Shown: piece after piece, positions 48,640 through 59,800 of the stretch | Layout of the letters: every line of letters starts with the position of its first letter | Position numbering within the stretch: the stretch's first letter is position 1 | NCBI RefSeq assembly: GCF_964340395.1 | Contig: NC_135555.1 | Span: 26,153,725 to 26,217,724 of the forward strand | DNA from: Glandiceps talaboti | Lineage: Eukaryota > Hemichordata > Enteropneusta > Spengelidae | DNA: 64,000 bases | Direction: 5' to 3' | Notes under the pieces: generated by a model | Told to the model about the DNA's origin: nothing | The model's database searches: none | What the model saw: only the letters and a program-made list of their open reading frames with translations | Translations under genes and position numbers: made by a program

Positions 48640-50139
48640 ATGGCCGCGCTTGACACAGGCCAGGGTCGGAACCCCTTTCAAGGTTTGACCAGAAAACATG
48701 ATATACGATGTCAGTCTGTTGAAGGCGTAAAAATACAAGAATATGTCAAACTAATAGCAGACATTACAGGGCCCGAAAATGTTCTCGCTGCTTCGAGAGC
48801 AAACGACGCGGTGATGGTATTTGTGAATTCAGTGACATGGGTTGAACATGTTTGTACTAAGGGTCTAGCTATAGACGGAGTTTGGGTTCTCGCTGAACCA
48901 CTTGTCAAACCCTCTACAAAGGTAATTTTATCAGGTGTCCCCCCTTTCATACCAAACGAAGTGCTTGAAGGGGAAATGACTAGATATGGTACGACAGTTA
49001 GTGCTCTGAAACCAATACCGCTTGGGTGTAAAGTAGAAAATCTGAGACACGTGAAATCTTTTCGCCGTCAAATATATATTATACCCCACTCTGATATCGA
49101 CAAAAATGACCTCCAAGGTATGTTTCACGTTAATTTTGAAGGCAGACAATACCGCATCTTTATTTCAACCGATGAGCCCAAGTGTTTCAAATGTAATATG
49201 ATTGGGCATTTCCAGCGACAATGTCCAAATAACACACCTGAGAATGATACCCAACGTAACAACCCAGTAAACAATGACAAACACCCTGACAATGACAATG
49301 AAACGAATTCCAACGACAACTGTATGACATCGACAGCTGAAAACGTAAACCAAACGACTGACCCCCAAAGAGAAGAAAATGACGAAAAAATAACCGACAA
49401 TCCCGACGAAAATACTGATAATGCTACAACCGACATTCAAACTAACACGAGTAATGAAACTAATTACACTGCACAAATGGAAATAGCAGATGGACAAGAA
49501 GTTATACGAGAACAAAACAGTGTTGAAACAACCCAAAGTCCAAACATTGACAATGACGAAAATAAACATATTCAACATGAAAACACAGACGAAGAGAGGG
49601 TACGAACCCCTCCTTCACCCTCTTCCTCATCCTCTCCCCCCTCCATCCCTTCTGATCTTGATTCTCCAGTTTCTAGCGCCACTCCACCAATTTCCTTCGA
49701 ATTGTCAGGGAGTGTGTTACAAGACCTATCACAAAGCAAACAGGAACATGACCAACAATCACAAGACCTATTTGTGATACCAGAAACACAAATGACAACA
49801 AATAATGACGAACACCACGACGAAAATACCAACGAAGACGACACGGAATCGCTTACTTCAGAAATGTCAGATATTTCTCAAATGAGCGAAAATGACTCCA
49901 CAGGGCCAACTGCAGAACAAATACACGAATTCTTACTTGACACTATGCACTCAAAGAAAATAATAGACAGATGCAGAGAATTCGGGCCAAATCTTAGAGT
50001 CTTGGCGAACAGGTTGAAACATTTCCGAACAACGCAAACACTTACTTCGGCACAGAAAGCGCGAGTATACAAAATCAGATCAAAGATCTTAGCACACATT
50101 AAAACGACAAGTTACCGTGACGCACTAGACCACTTCTAA
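48640..50139 (+). CDS. LINE-3 copy ORF1, CCHC nucleic-acid-binding protein (499 aa, intact)
   Basis: Open from ATG 48640 (context CCAAGATGGC) to the stop at 50139. An ATG at 48604 is in frame, but the shared AAGATGGC context and the alignment with LINE-2 favour 48640. The first 170 residues contain ITGPENVLAASRAND and TKVILSGVPPFIPN, conserved with LINE-2. A CCHC knuckle uses C182, C185, H190 and C195. Residues about 200-440 are Asn/Asp/Thr-rich low complexity with a Ser/Pro stretch (PPSPSSSSSPPSIPS). The C-terminal domain of about 65 residues (LLDTMHSKKIIDRC, LTSAQKARVYKIRSKIL) is the best-conserved part. It is expected to coat LINE RNA in cytoplasmic particles, by analogy with L1/Tx1 ORF1 proteins. 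It is the only fully open LINE frame in the window. Confidence 0.9.
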   Translation: MAALDTGQGRNPFQGLTRKHDIRCQSVEGVKIQEYVKLIADITGPENVLAASRANDAVMVFVNSVTWVEHVCTKGLAIDGVWVLAEPLVKPSTKVILSGVPPFIPNEVLEGEMTRYGTTVSALKPIPLGCKVENLRHVKSFRRQIYIIPHSDIDKNDLQGMFHVNFEGRQYRIFISTDEPKCFKCNMIGHFQRQCPNNTPENDTQRNNPVNNDKHPDNDNETNSNDNCMTSTAENVNQTTDPQREENDEKITDNPDENTDNATTDIQTNTSNETNYTAQMEIADGQEVIREQNSVETTQSPNIDNDENKHIQHENTDEERVRTPPSPSSSSSPPSIPSDLDSPVSSATPPISFELSGSVLQDLSQSKQEHDQQSQDLFVIPETQMTTNNDEHHDENTNEDDTESLTSEMSDISQMSENDSTGPTAEQIHEFLLDTMHSKKIIDRCREFGPNLRVLANRLKHFRTTQTLTSAQKARVYKIRSKILAHIKTTSYRDALDHF

Positions 50140-50170
50140 ACGAGAATTTACATTATCCCTTACTCCATTC

Positions 50171-53100
50171 ATGGTACTTACTAAACTTTATTTCTTACTC
50201 ATAGCCATGGCAACAGGCTTACAGTGTGATACATTAAATGTTAGAGGGTGTCGAGACTCCCTAAAGCGTTACCAAGTCTTTGAATACCTAAAAAATAACA
50301 CTCGTGCGGACTTTCACTTAATCCAAGAAACACACACAACTCCACAGGACGAAAATACCTGGCAAGTCATTTGGAGAGGAAGAGGAATATTTTCTCACTG
50401 TGAAGGTACTGTTAATCGAGGAGGTGTAGCCATTCTATTTTCGCCAAATTCAAAAATTGATGTGTTAAGTAAGAGTGCACTGATACCAGGACACCTCCTC
50501 TATGCCCACGTGATTGTTAACGATCTCAAAATCCACATAATTAACATATACGCCCCTACGAATGGCAACGAACGCTTAGATTGCTTCACAGCTCTTTGAA
50601 CCATTGAACTTCAAACCTTTTATCCAACATTCTTCGTCGTTTTAAACTCATTGACGCCTGGAGAAATCAAAACCCAAATATATCAAACTATACCTGGCAT
50701 CGCCAAAATACCCATGCACGTTTAGATAAAATATACATTAGCAATCACTCTTCAAACCACATAAAAAATTGCTCAATTCTCAACTCTTCTTTAGCTTTCT
50801 CCGATCACTCTCTGGTAACTCTAACAGTATCTCAAAAAAGTGTTAACAATCGTAATCCAGTCTGGTGTCTTAACACCAACATTCTCGACGAGGAGGATTA
50901 CCAAAATATTGTTACACAATTTTGGAACAAATGGATCAAACAAAAACCTAATTACCCCAGAATTCAAATATGGTGGGACATCGGCAAACAAAAGATAAAA
51001 CAGCTTACACAACAGTATTGTTACCATAGACATAACCGTAATAAAATGGACAAAAAGAATCTTGAAACAGAAGTGGCCCATCTTGAAAGTCAATTCGCCG
51101 ACAACCCAACACTGGAAAACTCGTATAACGAAAAAAAGAACTTACTCTCTCAAATCACTGACCAAGAAAACAAAGGTGCGGCAATCCGTAGCAGACACTC
51201 TTTTCTCAATAACTCAACGGCTCCCGGTGACTTTCTTTTCAACCTTGAAAAACAAAAAGGGCGACGAAAATCCATAATCCATCTCCAAAACGAAAACAAT
51301 TGTCTGACAGATAACCCTAAAGAAATTCGCACTCTTATCAATTCCTTCTACAAAGATCTCTACAGCCCTGAACCAATCGATCTCCAGGCCTCTAACATTC
51401 TACATGAAAACTTACCTAAACTCGAGCAATCTGATTGCGAATTTCTCGATACCGACATAACATTAGACGAATTTACCAACGCTTTGAATGCTCTCAATTC
51501 AGGTCGTTCCCCAGGGATTGATGGTCTTCCAATCGAATTTTACAAAACGTTCTGGTCTATTCTAGGCAAAGACTTCCACGAAGTCATGCTAAAATCAACG
51601 AAGGTATTTTACCAGTTTCATGTCGTCGTGCCGTTACAACTTTAATTCCCAAAACCGGAAACCCTAACTTACTGAAAAACTGGCGTCCTATTAGTTTGCT
51701 ATGTAGTGACTACAAAATTTTAACCAAGACACTCTCTCTTCGTCTAAAAACCGTTCTGAGCTCCATTATACACTGCGATCAAACGTGTGGTGTTCCAGGG
51801 CGTCAGATCCATGATAACATATCACTATATAATATACGTGACAGCATCAATTTCGCAAATGATAATAACATCCCACTAGGCATAGTCGCTCTCGACCAAG
51901 AGAAAGCGTTCGATCGGGTCCACCACGATTATATGTACAGCACTTTAAAGTCGTTTGGTTTTGGTGACAAGTTTGTTGACTATATTCGTTTAATCTACAA
52001 TGAAGCCCAGTGTGTAATCCGAGTCAATGATACCCTCACTTCACCCATAACTTTCGCAAGAGGCATTCGTCAGGGCTGCTCTCTGTCCGGTCAATTGTAC
52101 ATTCTGGTCATTGAACCTTTACTTAACCATATCAGAACTAGAACTAATATCACTGGTTTAGAAATTCCACATTCTGACAACGGCCCCGGAAAAAGTAAGC
52201 TGTCGGCATATGCAGATGATGTTGAAGTGTCAATCACTAAAGAAGAAGACTTCCATAAACTACAGAATAGTCTTTTTATCTATGAACGCGCTTCTAATGC
52301 CAAAATCAATTTTTACAAATCAAAAGGCCTGTGGGTCGGAAGCTGGTGTAGACGTCGTGACAACCCCCTAAATATCGAATGGACCAATACAGGGCTTAAA
52401 CTTCTCGGTATCTACCTGGCAATTCTAATTCCTACTTAGACAGAAATTGGAAAGAACTCAGCCAGAAAATTGAATGCAAACTTGAACGTTGGTCATACTT
52501 CGCGCCTAAGTTGTCCTATAGAGGGCGTGCCTTGATAATCAACCAGCTGGTCTCGTCCAAGGTTTTACACGCATTAGCGACCCTTTGTCCACCAGAATAT
52601 TTCATTTCCCATCAGCGTTTATTTCTAAATTTTTTCTGGGGTGGAAAACACTGGACAACCTCAGAGACAATTTACTTACCAAGAGATAAAGGTGGTCAGA
52701 ATCTGATTCACCTTCCAACTCGTGTCGCGGCCTTCCGTATTCAACTACTTCAACGTTACCTGTATGCTAATAATGAACATCCTCGTTTTCAAATGATGGA
52801 TTACTACTTTGGCAAAGTTGCAAATTTGAATTATACAAAAGAGCTCCTCGTAACTGACCTAAATATGAATTTAAACCATTTACCTGCTTTCTACCGCGAA
52901 ACTCTCAATGTCTAGAAAACAACGCAAAAGATCCGTAAAATTGATCCAAGCAGTGTCTCGGAACTTTTAAATGAACCTTTATTTTACAATAGCCAAGTTC
53001 AACATTACCTACGTAACGAACCCTTTGTCCTCAAACACTTTTGTTTCCTCAGGAATCACACAAGTCAAACATCTAATTAACGATAATCACACCTCTCTTC

Positions 53101-53980
53101 TCTCAGCCCCCGATATTTTACACAGAGTTCCCATACACTCAGAGAGAATCCTAAGCCTTACCCTTGACACTGTTCACAAATCTCTACCACCTCAATGGAT
53201 ACATTAGATGCCTATCTGACTAACCATGACAACAGTATAGTGAATGTAACACATATCAGCGTCGAACTTCACACATCAGATGATCTGAACTTCCCGTTAT
53301 ACAAATTTGAAAAAGGTTCCGTGTATAAATATTTAATTCAGGCACATCACAAAAATCGTCTACCGGAAGCTATTGATACTGTTTGGCGGGATATTTTAAG
53401 TATTCCTGACCACATAAAACCCAACTTTAAAGACTGTTATCCACCACTTTTATCTTTATACGAAGGTGACTTACAGTGGCGTATACTTCACGGCACTTAC
53501 CTGACAGGAAATCTTTTAGTTCATCTAGGCATTTGTAATACTGCAACTTGCCCGTTTTGCGGTGACAAAGACTCGCTGCAACATATATTTTTTTATTGTA
53601 AACACAACGAGCCTTTATTTCATTATCTAAACGGACTTATTAGTAAACTCCTACCGAATTCCAACATCCCTCCATGGTGGTTCATACTTAATCCACATAA
53701 ACGTTCTCGTATTTTCAGCTCCATCCATGAACGACACATGTTTGTTTACTTAATTTCAGTTGCAAAAATCTCGATCCATATCAGCCGTCGCAACAAGCGT
53801 GAAAACAGTCCTTACTATGACATCCTACGAACATTCAAAAACAAGATTTCAACTCGTCTTAAAGCTGAATACGCCTTCTACCGTTTGAACCATAAACTCA
53901 ACATGTTCAAACAAACGTGGGCAATGACCGAAGTTCTCTGTAGAATATCTACCAACGGAGAGTTAGAACTTTTATTATAA
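50171..53980 (+). pseudogene. LINE-3 copy ORF2 (endonuclease-reverse transcriptase), broken
   Basis: Starts 31 bp after the ORF1 stop. The endonuclease opens with TLNVRG and QETH, but the segment holding GGDFN in LINE-2 is missing between about 50600 and 50635; SDHSLV follows at about 50800. Reverse transcriptase motifs: GRSPGIDGLPIEFYK, NWRPISLLCSDYK, ALDQEKAFDRVH, GIRQGCSLSGQLYIL and AYADDVEV. The C-terminal zinc finger is CPFCGDKDSLQHIFFYC. Lesions: frame change with deletion after 50590, frame change near 51600, frame change near 52425, in-frame stop at 52913, and further frame changes near 53060 and 53200. Endonuclease activity is lost through the missing motif. The final stop is at 53980. 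Confidence 0.9.
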
Positions 53981-54594
53981 TTTTAGCTTCGCCAGTCACC
54001 TTTTGTATTGATATGTAAATAGTGTATATAGTCATACATTCTTTTTTCTTTCTCAATAAAGTTTGCACAATATTTTTGAATCCGTGTCCTCTGTCGGTAC
54101 CCCTGCACTGCACACCACACAACACTTACAGTCTATAGTTTCCATGGTCGTTGTCGGGCAACCGTTCTGCGCTACGTACTCTGCGTGTTCCCTTCTTCGG
54201 GTTCGGCGGTTGCCCTGATGAGGGAGGGACAAACTTACATACTAACCATCTTTCAACTCCCCTTGAGTTGCTATGCTTTTTTAAAACAGGTCTGGAACTG
54301 GCCCGAAACTCGACAGCCAACAGACGCCAGCGCAGTGATTAACAATTGGACACCACACCAGTACAATTTCCTTCACCGCAAAAAAAAAAAGCCACCAGCA
54401 TTTTACATCGTTAACATCATACTAATCCACCAATTTTCGCCAGCTGTATATTACATTGATATTGTACAAGACAACAAGGATACCTGTAATGTATTTTGTG
54501 CTTTCTGTTCTGTAATTTAATCTCAATTTTGATCCTATTTTTACCTTTGCATTGTGAATCCTTTTACTAATGGAATTAAAGTTTCCTGTTGAAA
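53981..54594 (+). other. LINE-3 copy 3' UTR with two polyadenylation-type signals
   Basis: AATAAA at 54055-54060 is followed by GTTTGCACAATATT. A second, ATTAAA at 54575-54580, lies just before the end. At 614 bp it is about 200 bp longer than the other two 3' UTRs. The stretch 54061-54570, with an A11 run near 54380, has no counterpart in them and could be an inserted short element or readthrough sequence captured by an earlier copy. The frames at 54126-54520 have no recognised family. Confidence 0.6.
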
Positions 54595-54610
54595 ACTACT
54601 ACTACTGCAG

Positions 54611-54648
<38 letters not shown>

Positions 54649-55120
54649 CACTACTACTGCCTCTACTACCGTTACTACTGCCACTACTACTACTACTACT
54701 ACTACCACTACTACTGCCTCTACTACCGTTACTACTGCCACTACTACTACTACTACTACTACCACTACTACTGCCTCTACTACCGTTACTACTGCCACTA
54801 CTACTACTACTACTACTACCACTACTACTGCCTCTACTACCGTTACTACTGCCACTACTACTACTACTACTACTACCACTACTACTGCCTCTACTACCGT
54901 TACTACTGCCACTACTACTACTACTACTACTACTACCACTACTACTGCCTCTACTACCGTTACTACTGCCACTACTACTACTACTACTACTACCACTACT
55001 ACTGCCTCTACTACCGTTACTACTGCCACTACTACTACTACTACTACCACTACTACTACTAATACTAATACTAATACTAATACTACTACTCCTATTACAT
55101 TTACCACTACCACTACAACA

Positions 55121-55178
<58 letters not shown>

Positions 55179-55179
55179 A
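54595..55179 (+). repeat. (ACT)n microsatellite C with embedded 57-bp minisatellite
   Basis: Triplet array after the LINE-3 3' end. From about 54640 to 55040 the triplets are organised into about seven units of mostly 57 bp, each containing CTGCCTCTACTACCGTTACT (starts near 54661, 54718, 54775, 54832, 54889, 54949 and 55006). The shared core ATTACATTTACC is at 55094. Long poly-Leu, poly-Tyr and poly-Val frames are triplet artefacts. Confidence 0.95.
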
Positions 55180-56834
55180 AAGATCACTGAACATTCATAC
55201 CAGTTCTCGAGAGCAAGAAGATATAAGCGTTGACCGCTAGGGTATCAGACTTCCAACTAGTCTCAACGTTTTACAGGCAAAATCAGTAATAACGTTTCGG
55301 CAAAAATTTTATTTTGTTTTTACGACTTTGATGTCCGACAATTCTGTGAGGTGCTGAAATTAATTCACATACGTTCCGTTCCGTCATCTATGTCATGTAT
55401 TCTGTGTAAGGTTGAGAAGGGTTCAGGGAATGTACGCCATGTCGGGGCGCCCTCATAAATCAGTAAACATCTTTCACGTAGGAACAGACCGGTGAGGGCG
55501 GTGCATTACGACGTATCTTACAGTCTACATGACAAACCCATAAATTGTATAAGACTAATCCAGTGTGCTTATTTTTTTCAAATACTGTATAATCTCTGTA
55601 ATTCGAAGAAGAGACAAATTTCCTTTATTGAATGAGATTTCGGTTCATTCATTATATTGTGTATTCGTTTGAAGTAGTATATACCGGTTTTAGAATAATC
55701 AACAACTGTTCTCAGTATTGCTATAAATATTGCTATAGATACACGTTTACTAAACAAAGCATTTATTTTTTTATTGTAATTTTTGACGTGACACAGTCAC
55801 AGCTCATCGAGATCATCATTAAAAATAATCAAATCAAAGGTAGGGTCATGTTATTATCATGATCATGATTACTGTTAGCTTTACATCGCACAAGAGGTCT
55901 AGAGGGCGCCCATCTCTCTTCTCAGTCGCATGCTTCATCATATAAACAAAGATTACCACCCATCCTACTCCCCACCCCACATTTTGCCTGCTAATAGAGT
56001 TACTAAATTGATACTGTAATACTAACTTTCTACAAGTGAATCAATGGCTATTTTAATTGTTTACGCTATTTGATCAATCTGACACGGTGTTTGTCTTGAA
56101 TGTATCACTATGTTTTGAATTTCTCATAGATAGTGTCATGTTACAAATCAATAACATTATCAATCAAGAGAGGAAGTGCATCATCAGTCGTATTCCTGAT
56201 AATACCAAAGCCAAAAGGGTAAAGGTTCAACCAAGTCATGGCTTATGACATTTCCACCGTAGATGGCGCATTTGCAAGGACATAACTATGGATTTGAGAA
56301 GATCTAAATAAGTTGTTGAAAATGTAATGATCGACTCTAATAAGTTATCTACAATTATGTCCTCATACATAGTACATTTGTAAATGTCGTTACATCTAAG
56401 AACGCAAGTTTTCACTTTGGCAGTCCCCATAGCTACTTCCAGCCAATGTCAACAGAAATAACACACCAGCAAAGAATAATATTAAAAGTCGTTCAAAGTT
56501 TAATTGGCCAAGGCCACGTATGCTATGAGACATCACCCGACCTTTTCAATTATGTACTTCTTCAAGACAAATCATCCTATAGGAGAAGAACATCTTTCAA
56601 TGTTCTTAAATTTTGTTATAACACTTGTTTCAAAGCGTTATTTTTACTTGAAAATGTAGAACACAAAACCTTGGTTTTACTACAGACAAAAAGCACTACT
56701 TGCAAATTATTCAGAATATAAAATTCCGTATTGCTGTCAGAAAAAAAAAACAAGTTTACTCATCAAGAACTGATGACAGTTCTCGAAATGTATCACCTAA
56801 AGAGTCCCTAAATACTAACTAACTTGTAATTTTA
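55180..56834. other. unique intergenic DNA, no gene seen
   Basis: AT-rich sequence between the last microsatellite and the 64-bp satellite. It contains GGCGCCCTC-type motifs near 55446 and 55906, and a TATCATGATCATGATTA palindromic stretch near 55855. Open frames of up to 91 codons (for example 56446-56721) have no recognisable domain. Confidence 0.6.
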
Positions 56835-59800
56835 ACATATAAAACCCTCCCCCTTAACAATGGATTGCTTTGAAGTGTAGATACCCCTCGGCATGTGACA
56901 TATAAACCCCTCACCCTTAACAATGGATTGCTTTGAAGTGTAGATACCCCTCGACATGTGAACATATAAACCCCTCCCCCTTAACAATGGATTGCTTTGA
57001 AGTGTAGATACCCCTCGGCATGTGAACATATAAACCCCTCCCCCTTAACAATGGATTGCTTTGAAGTGTAGATACCCCTCGGCATGTGAACATATAAACC
57101 CCTCCCCCTTAACAATGGATTGCTTTGAAGTGTAGATACCCCTCGACATGTGAACATATAAACCCCTCCCCCTTAACAATGGATTGCTTTGAAGTGTAGA
57201 TACCCCTCGGCATGTGAACATATAAACCCCCTCCCCCTTAACAATGGATTGCTTTGAAGTGTAGATACCCCTCGACATGTGAACATATAAACCCCTCCCC
57301 CTTAACAATGGATTGCTTTGAAGTGTAGATACCCCTCGGCATGTGAACATATAAATCCCTCCCCCTTAACAATGGATTGCTTTGAAGTGTAGATACCCCT
57401 CGGCATGTGAACATATAAACCCCTCCCCCTTAACAATGGATTGCTTTGAAGTGTAGATACCCCTCGACATGTGAACATATAAACCCCTCCCCCTTAACAA
57501 TGGATTGCTTTGATGTGTAGATACCCCTCGGCATGTGAACATATAAACCCCCTCCCCCTTAACAATGGATTGCTTTGAAGTGTAGATACCCCTCGGCATG
57601 TCAACATATAAACGCCTCCCCCTTAACAATGGATTGCTTTGAAGTGTAGATACCCCTCGACATGTGAACATGTAAACCCCTCCCCCTTAACAATGGATTG
57701 CTTTGAAGTGTAGATACCCCTCGGCATGTGAACATATAAACCCCTCCCCCTTAACAATGGATTGCTTTGAAGTGTAGATACCCCTCGGCATGTGAACATA
57801 TAAACCCCTCCCCCTTAACAATGGATTGCTTTAAAGTGTAGATACCCCTCGGCATGTGACATATAAACCCCTCCCCCTTAACAATGGATTGCTTTGAAGT
57901 GTAGATACCCCTCGGCATGTGAACATATAAACCCCTCCCCCTTAACAATGGATTGCTTTAAAGTGTAGGTACCCCTCGACATGTGAACATATAAACCCCT
58001 CCCCCTTAACAATGGATTGCTTTAAAGTGTAGGTACCCCTCGACATGTGAACATATAAACCCCTCCCCCTTAACAATGGATTGCTTTAAAGTGTAGGTAC
58101 CCCTCGACATGTGAACATATAAATCCCTCCCCCTTAACAATGGATTGCTTTGAAGTGTAGATACCCCTCGGCATGTGACATATAAACCCCTCCCCCTTAA
58201 CAATGGATTGCTTTGAAGTGTAGATGACCCTCGGCATGTGAACATATAAACCCCTCCCCCTTAACAATGGATTGCTTTGAAGTGTAGATACCCCTCGACA
58301 TGTGAACATATAAACCCCTCCCCCTTAACAATGGATTGCTTTGAAGTGTAGATACCCCTCGGCATGTGAACATATAAACCCCTCCCCCTTAACAATGGAT
58401 TGCTTTGAAGTGTAGATACCCCTCGGCATGTGAACATATAAACCCCTCCCCCTTAACAATGGATTGCTTTGAAGTGTAGATACCCCTCGGCATGTGAACA
58501 TATAAACCCCTCCCCCTTAACAATGGATTGCTTTGAAGTGTAGATGACCCTCGGCATGTGAACATATAAACCCCTCCTCCTTAACAATGGATTGCTTTGA
58601 AGTGTAGATACCCCTCGGCAGGTGACATATAAACCCCTCCCCCTTAACAATGGATTGCTTTGAAGTGTAGATACCCCTCGGCATGTGAACATATAAACCC
58701 CTCCCCCTTAACAATGGATTGCTTTGAAGTGTAGATACCCCTCGGTATGTGAACATATAAACCCCTCCCCCTTAACAATGGATTGCTTTGAAGTGTAGTT
58801 GACCCTCGGCATGTGAACATATAAACCCCTCCCCCTTAACAATGGATTGCTTTGAAGTGTAGATACCCCTCGGCATGTGAACATATAAACCCCTCCCCCT
58901 TAGCAATGGATTGCTTTGAAGTGTAGATACCCCTCGACATGTGAACATATAAACCCCTCCCCCTTAACAATGGATTGCTTTGAAGTGTAGATACCCCTCG
59001 GCATGTGAACATATAAACCCTCCCCCTTAACAATGGATTGCTTTGAAGTGTAGATACCCCTCGGCATGTGAACATATAAACCCCTCCCCCTTAACAATGG
59101 ATTGCTTTGAAGTGTAGATACCCCTCGACATGTGAACATATAAACCCCTCCCCCTTAACAATGGATTGCTTTGAAGTGTAGATACCCCTCGGCATGTGAC
59201 ATATAAACCCCCCCCCCTTAACAATGGATTGCTTTGAAGTGTAGATACCCCTCGGCATGTGAACATATAAACCCCTCCCCCTTAACGATGGATTGCTTTG
59301 AAGTGTAGATACCCCGCGGCATGTGACATATAAACCCCTCCCCCTTAACAATGGATTGCTTTGAAGTGTAGATACCCCTCGGCATGTGAACATATAAACC
59401 CCTCCCCCTTAACAATGGATTGCTTTGAAGTGTAGATACCCCTCGGCATGTGACATATAAACCCCTCCCCCTTAACAATGGATTGCTTTGAAGTGTAGAT
59501 ACCCCTCGGCATGTGACATATAAACCCCTTCCCCTTAACAATGGATTGCTTTGAAGTGTAGATACCCCTCGACATGTGAACATATAAACCCCTCCCCCTT
59601 AACAATGGATTGCTTTGAAGTGTAGATACCCCTCGGCATGTGAACATATAAACCCCTCCCCCCTTAACAATGGATTGCTTTAAAGTGTAGGTACCCCTCG
59701 ACATGTGAACATATAAATCCCTCCCCCTTAACAATGGATTGCTTTGAAGTGTAGATACCCCTCGGCATGTGAACATATAAACCCCTCCCCCTTAACAATG

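Larger units (their letters stand above)
48441..54594 (+). mobile_element. LINE-3 copy: full-length Tx1-like LINE of a different subfamily
   Basis: Starts GTAGACGTGGTGTAGCGG, closely matching the LINE-2 start, after (ACT)n. It has a 5' UTR of about 200 bp, an intact ORF1 (48640-50139), a broken ORF2 (50171-53980) and a long 3' UTR (53981-54594) ending GAAA before (ACT)n. Proteins align with LINE-2 throughout but with many differences, so it is a distinct subfamily that used the same kind of target. Confidence 0.9.
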
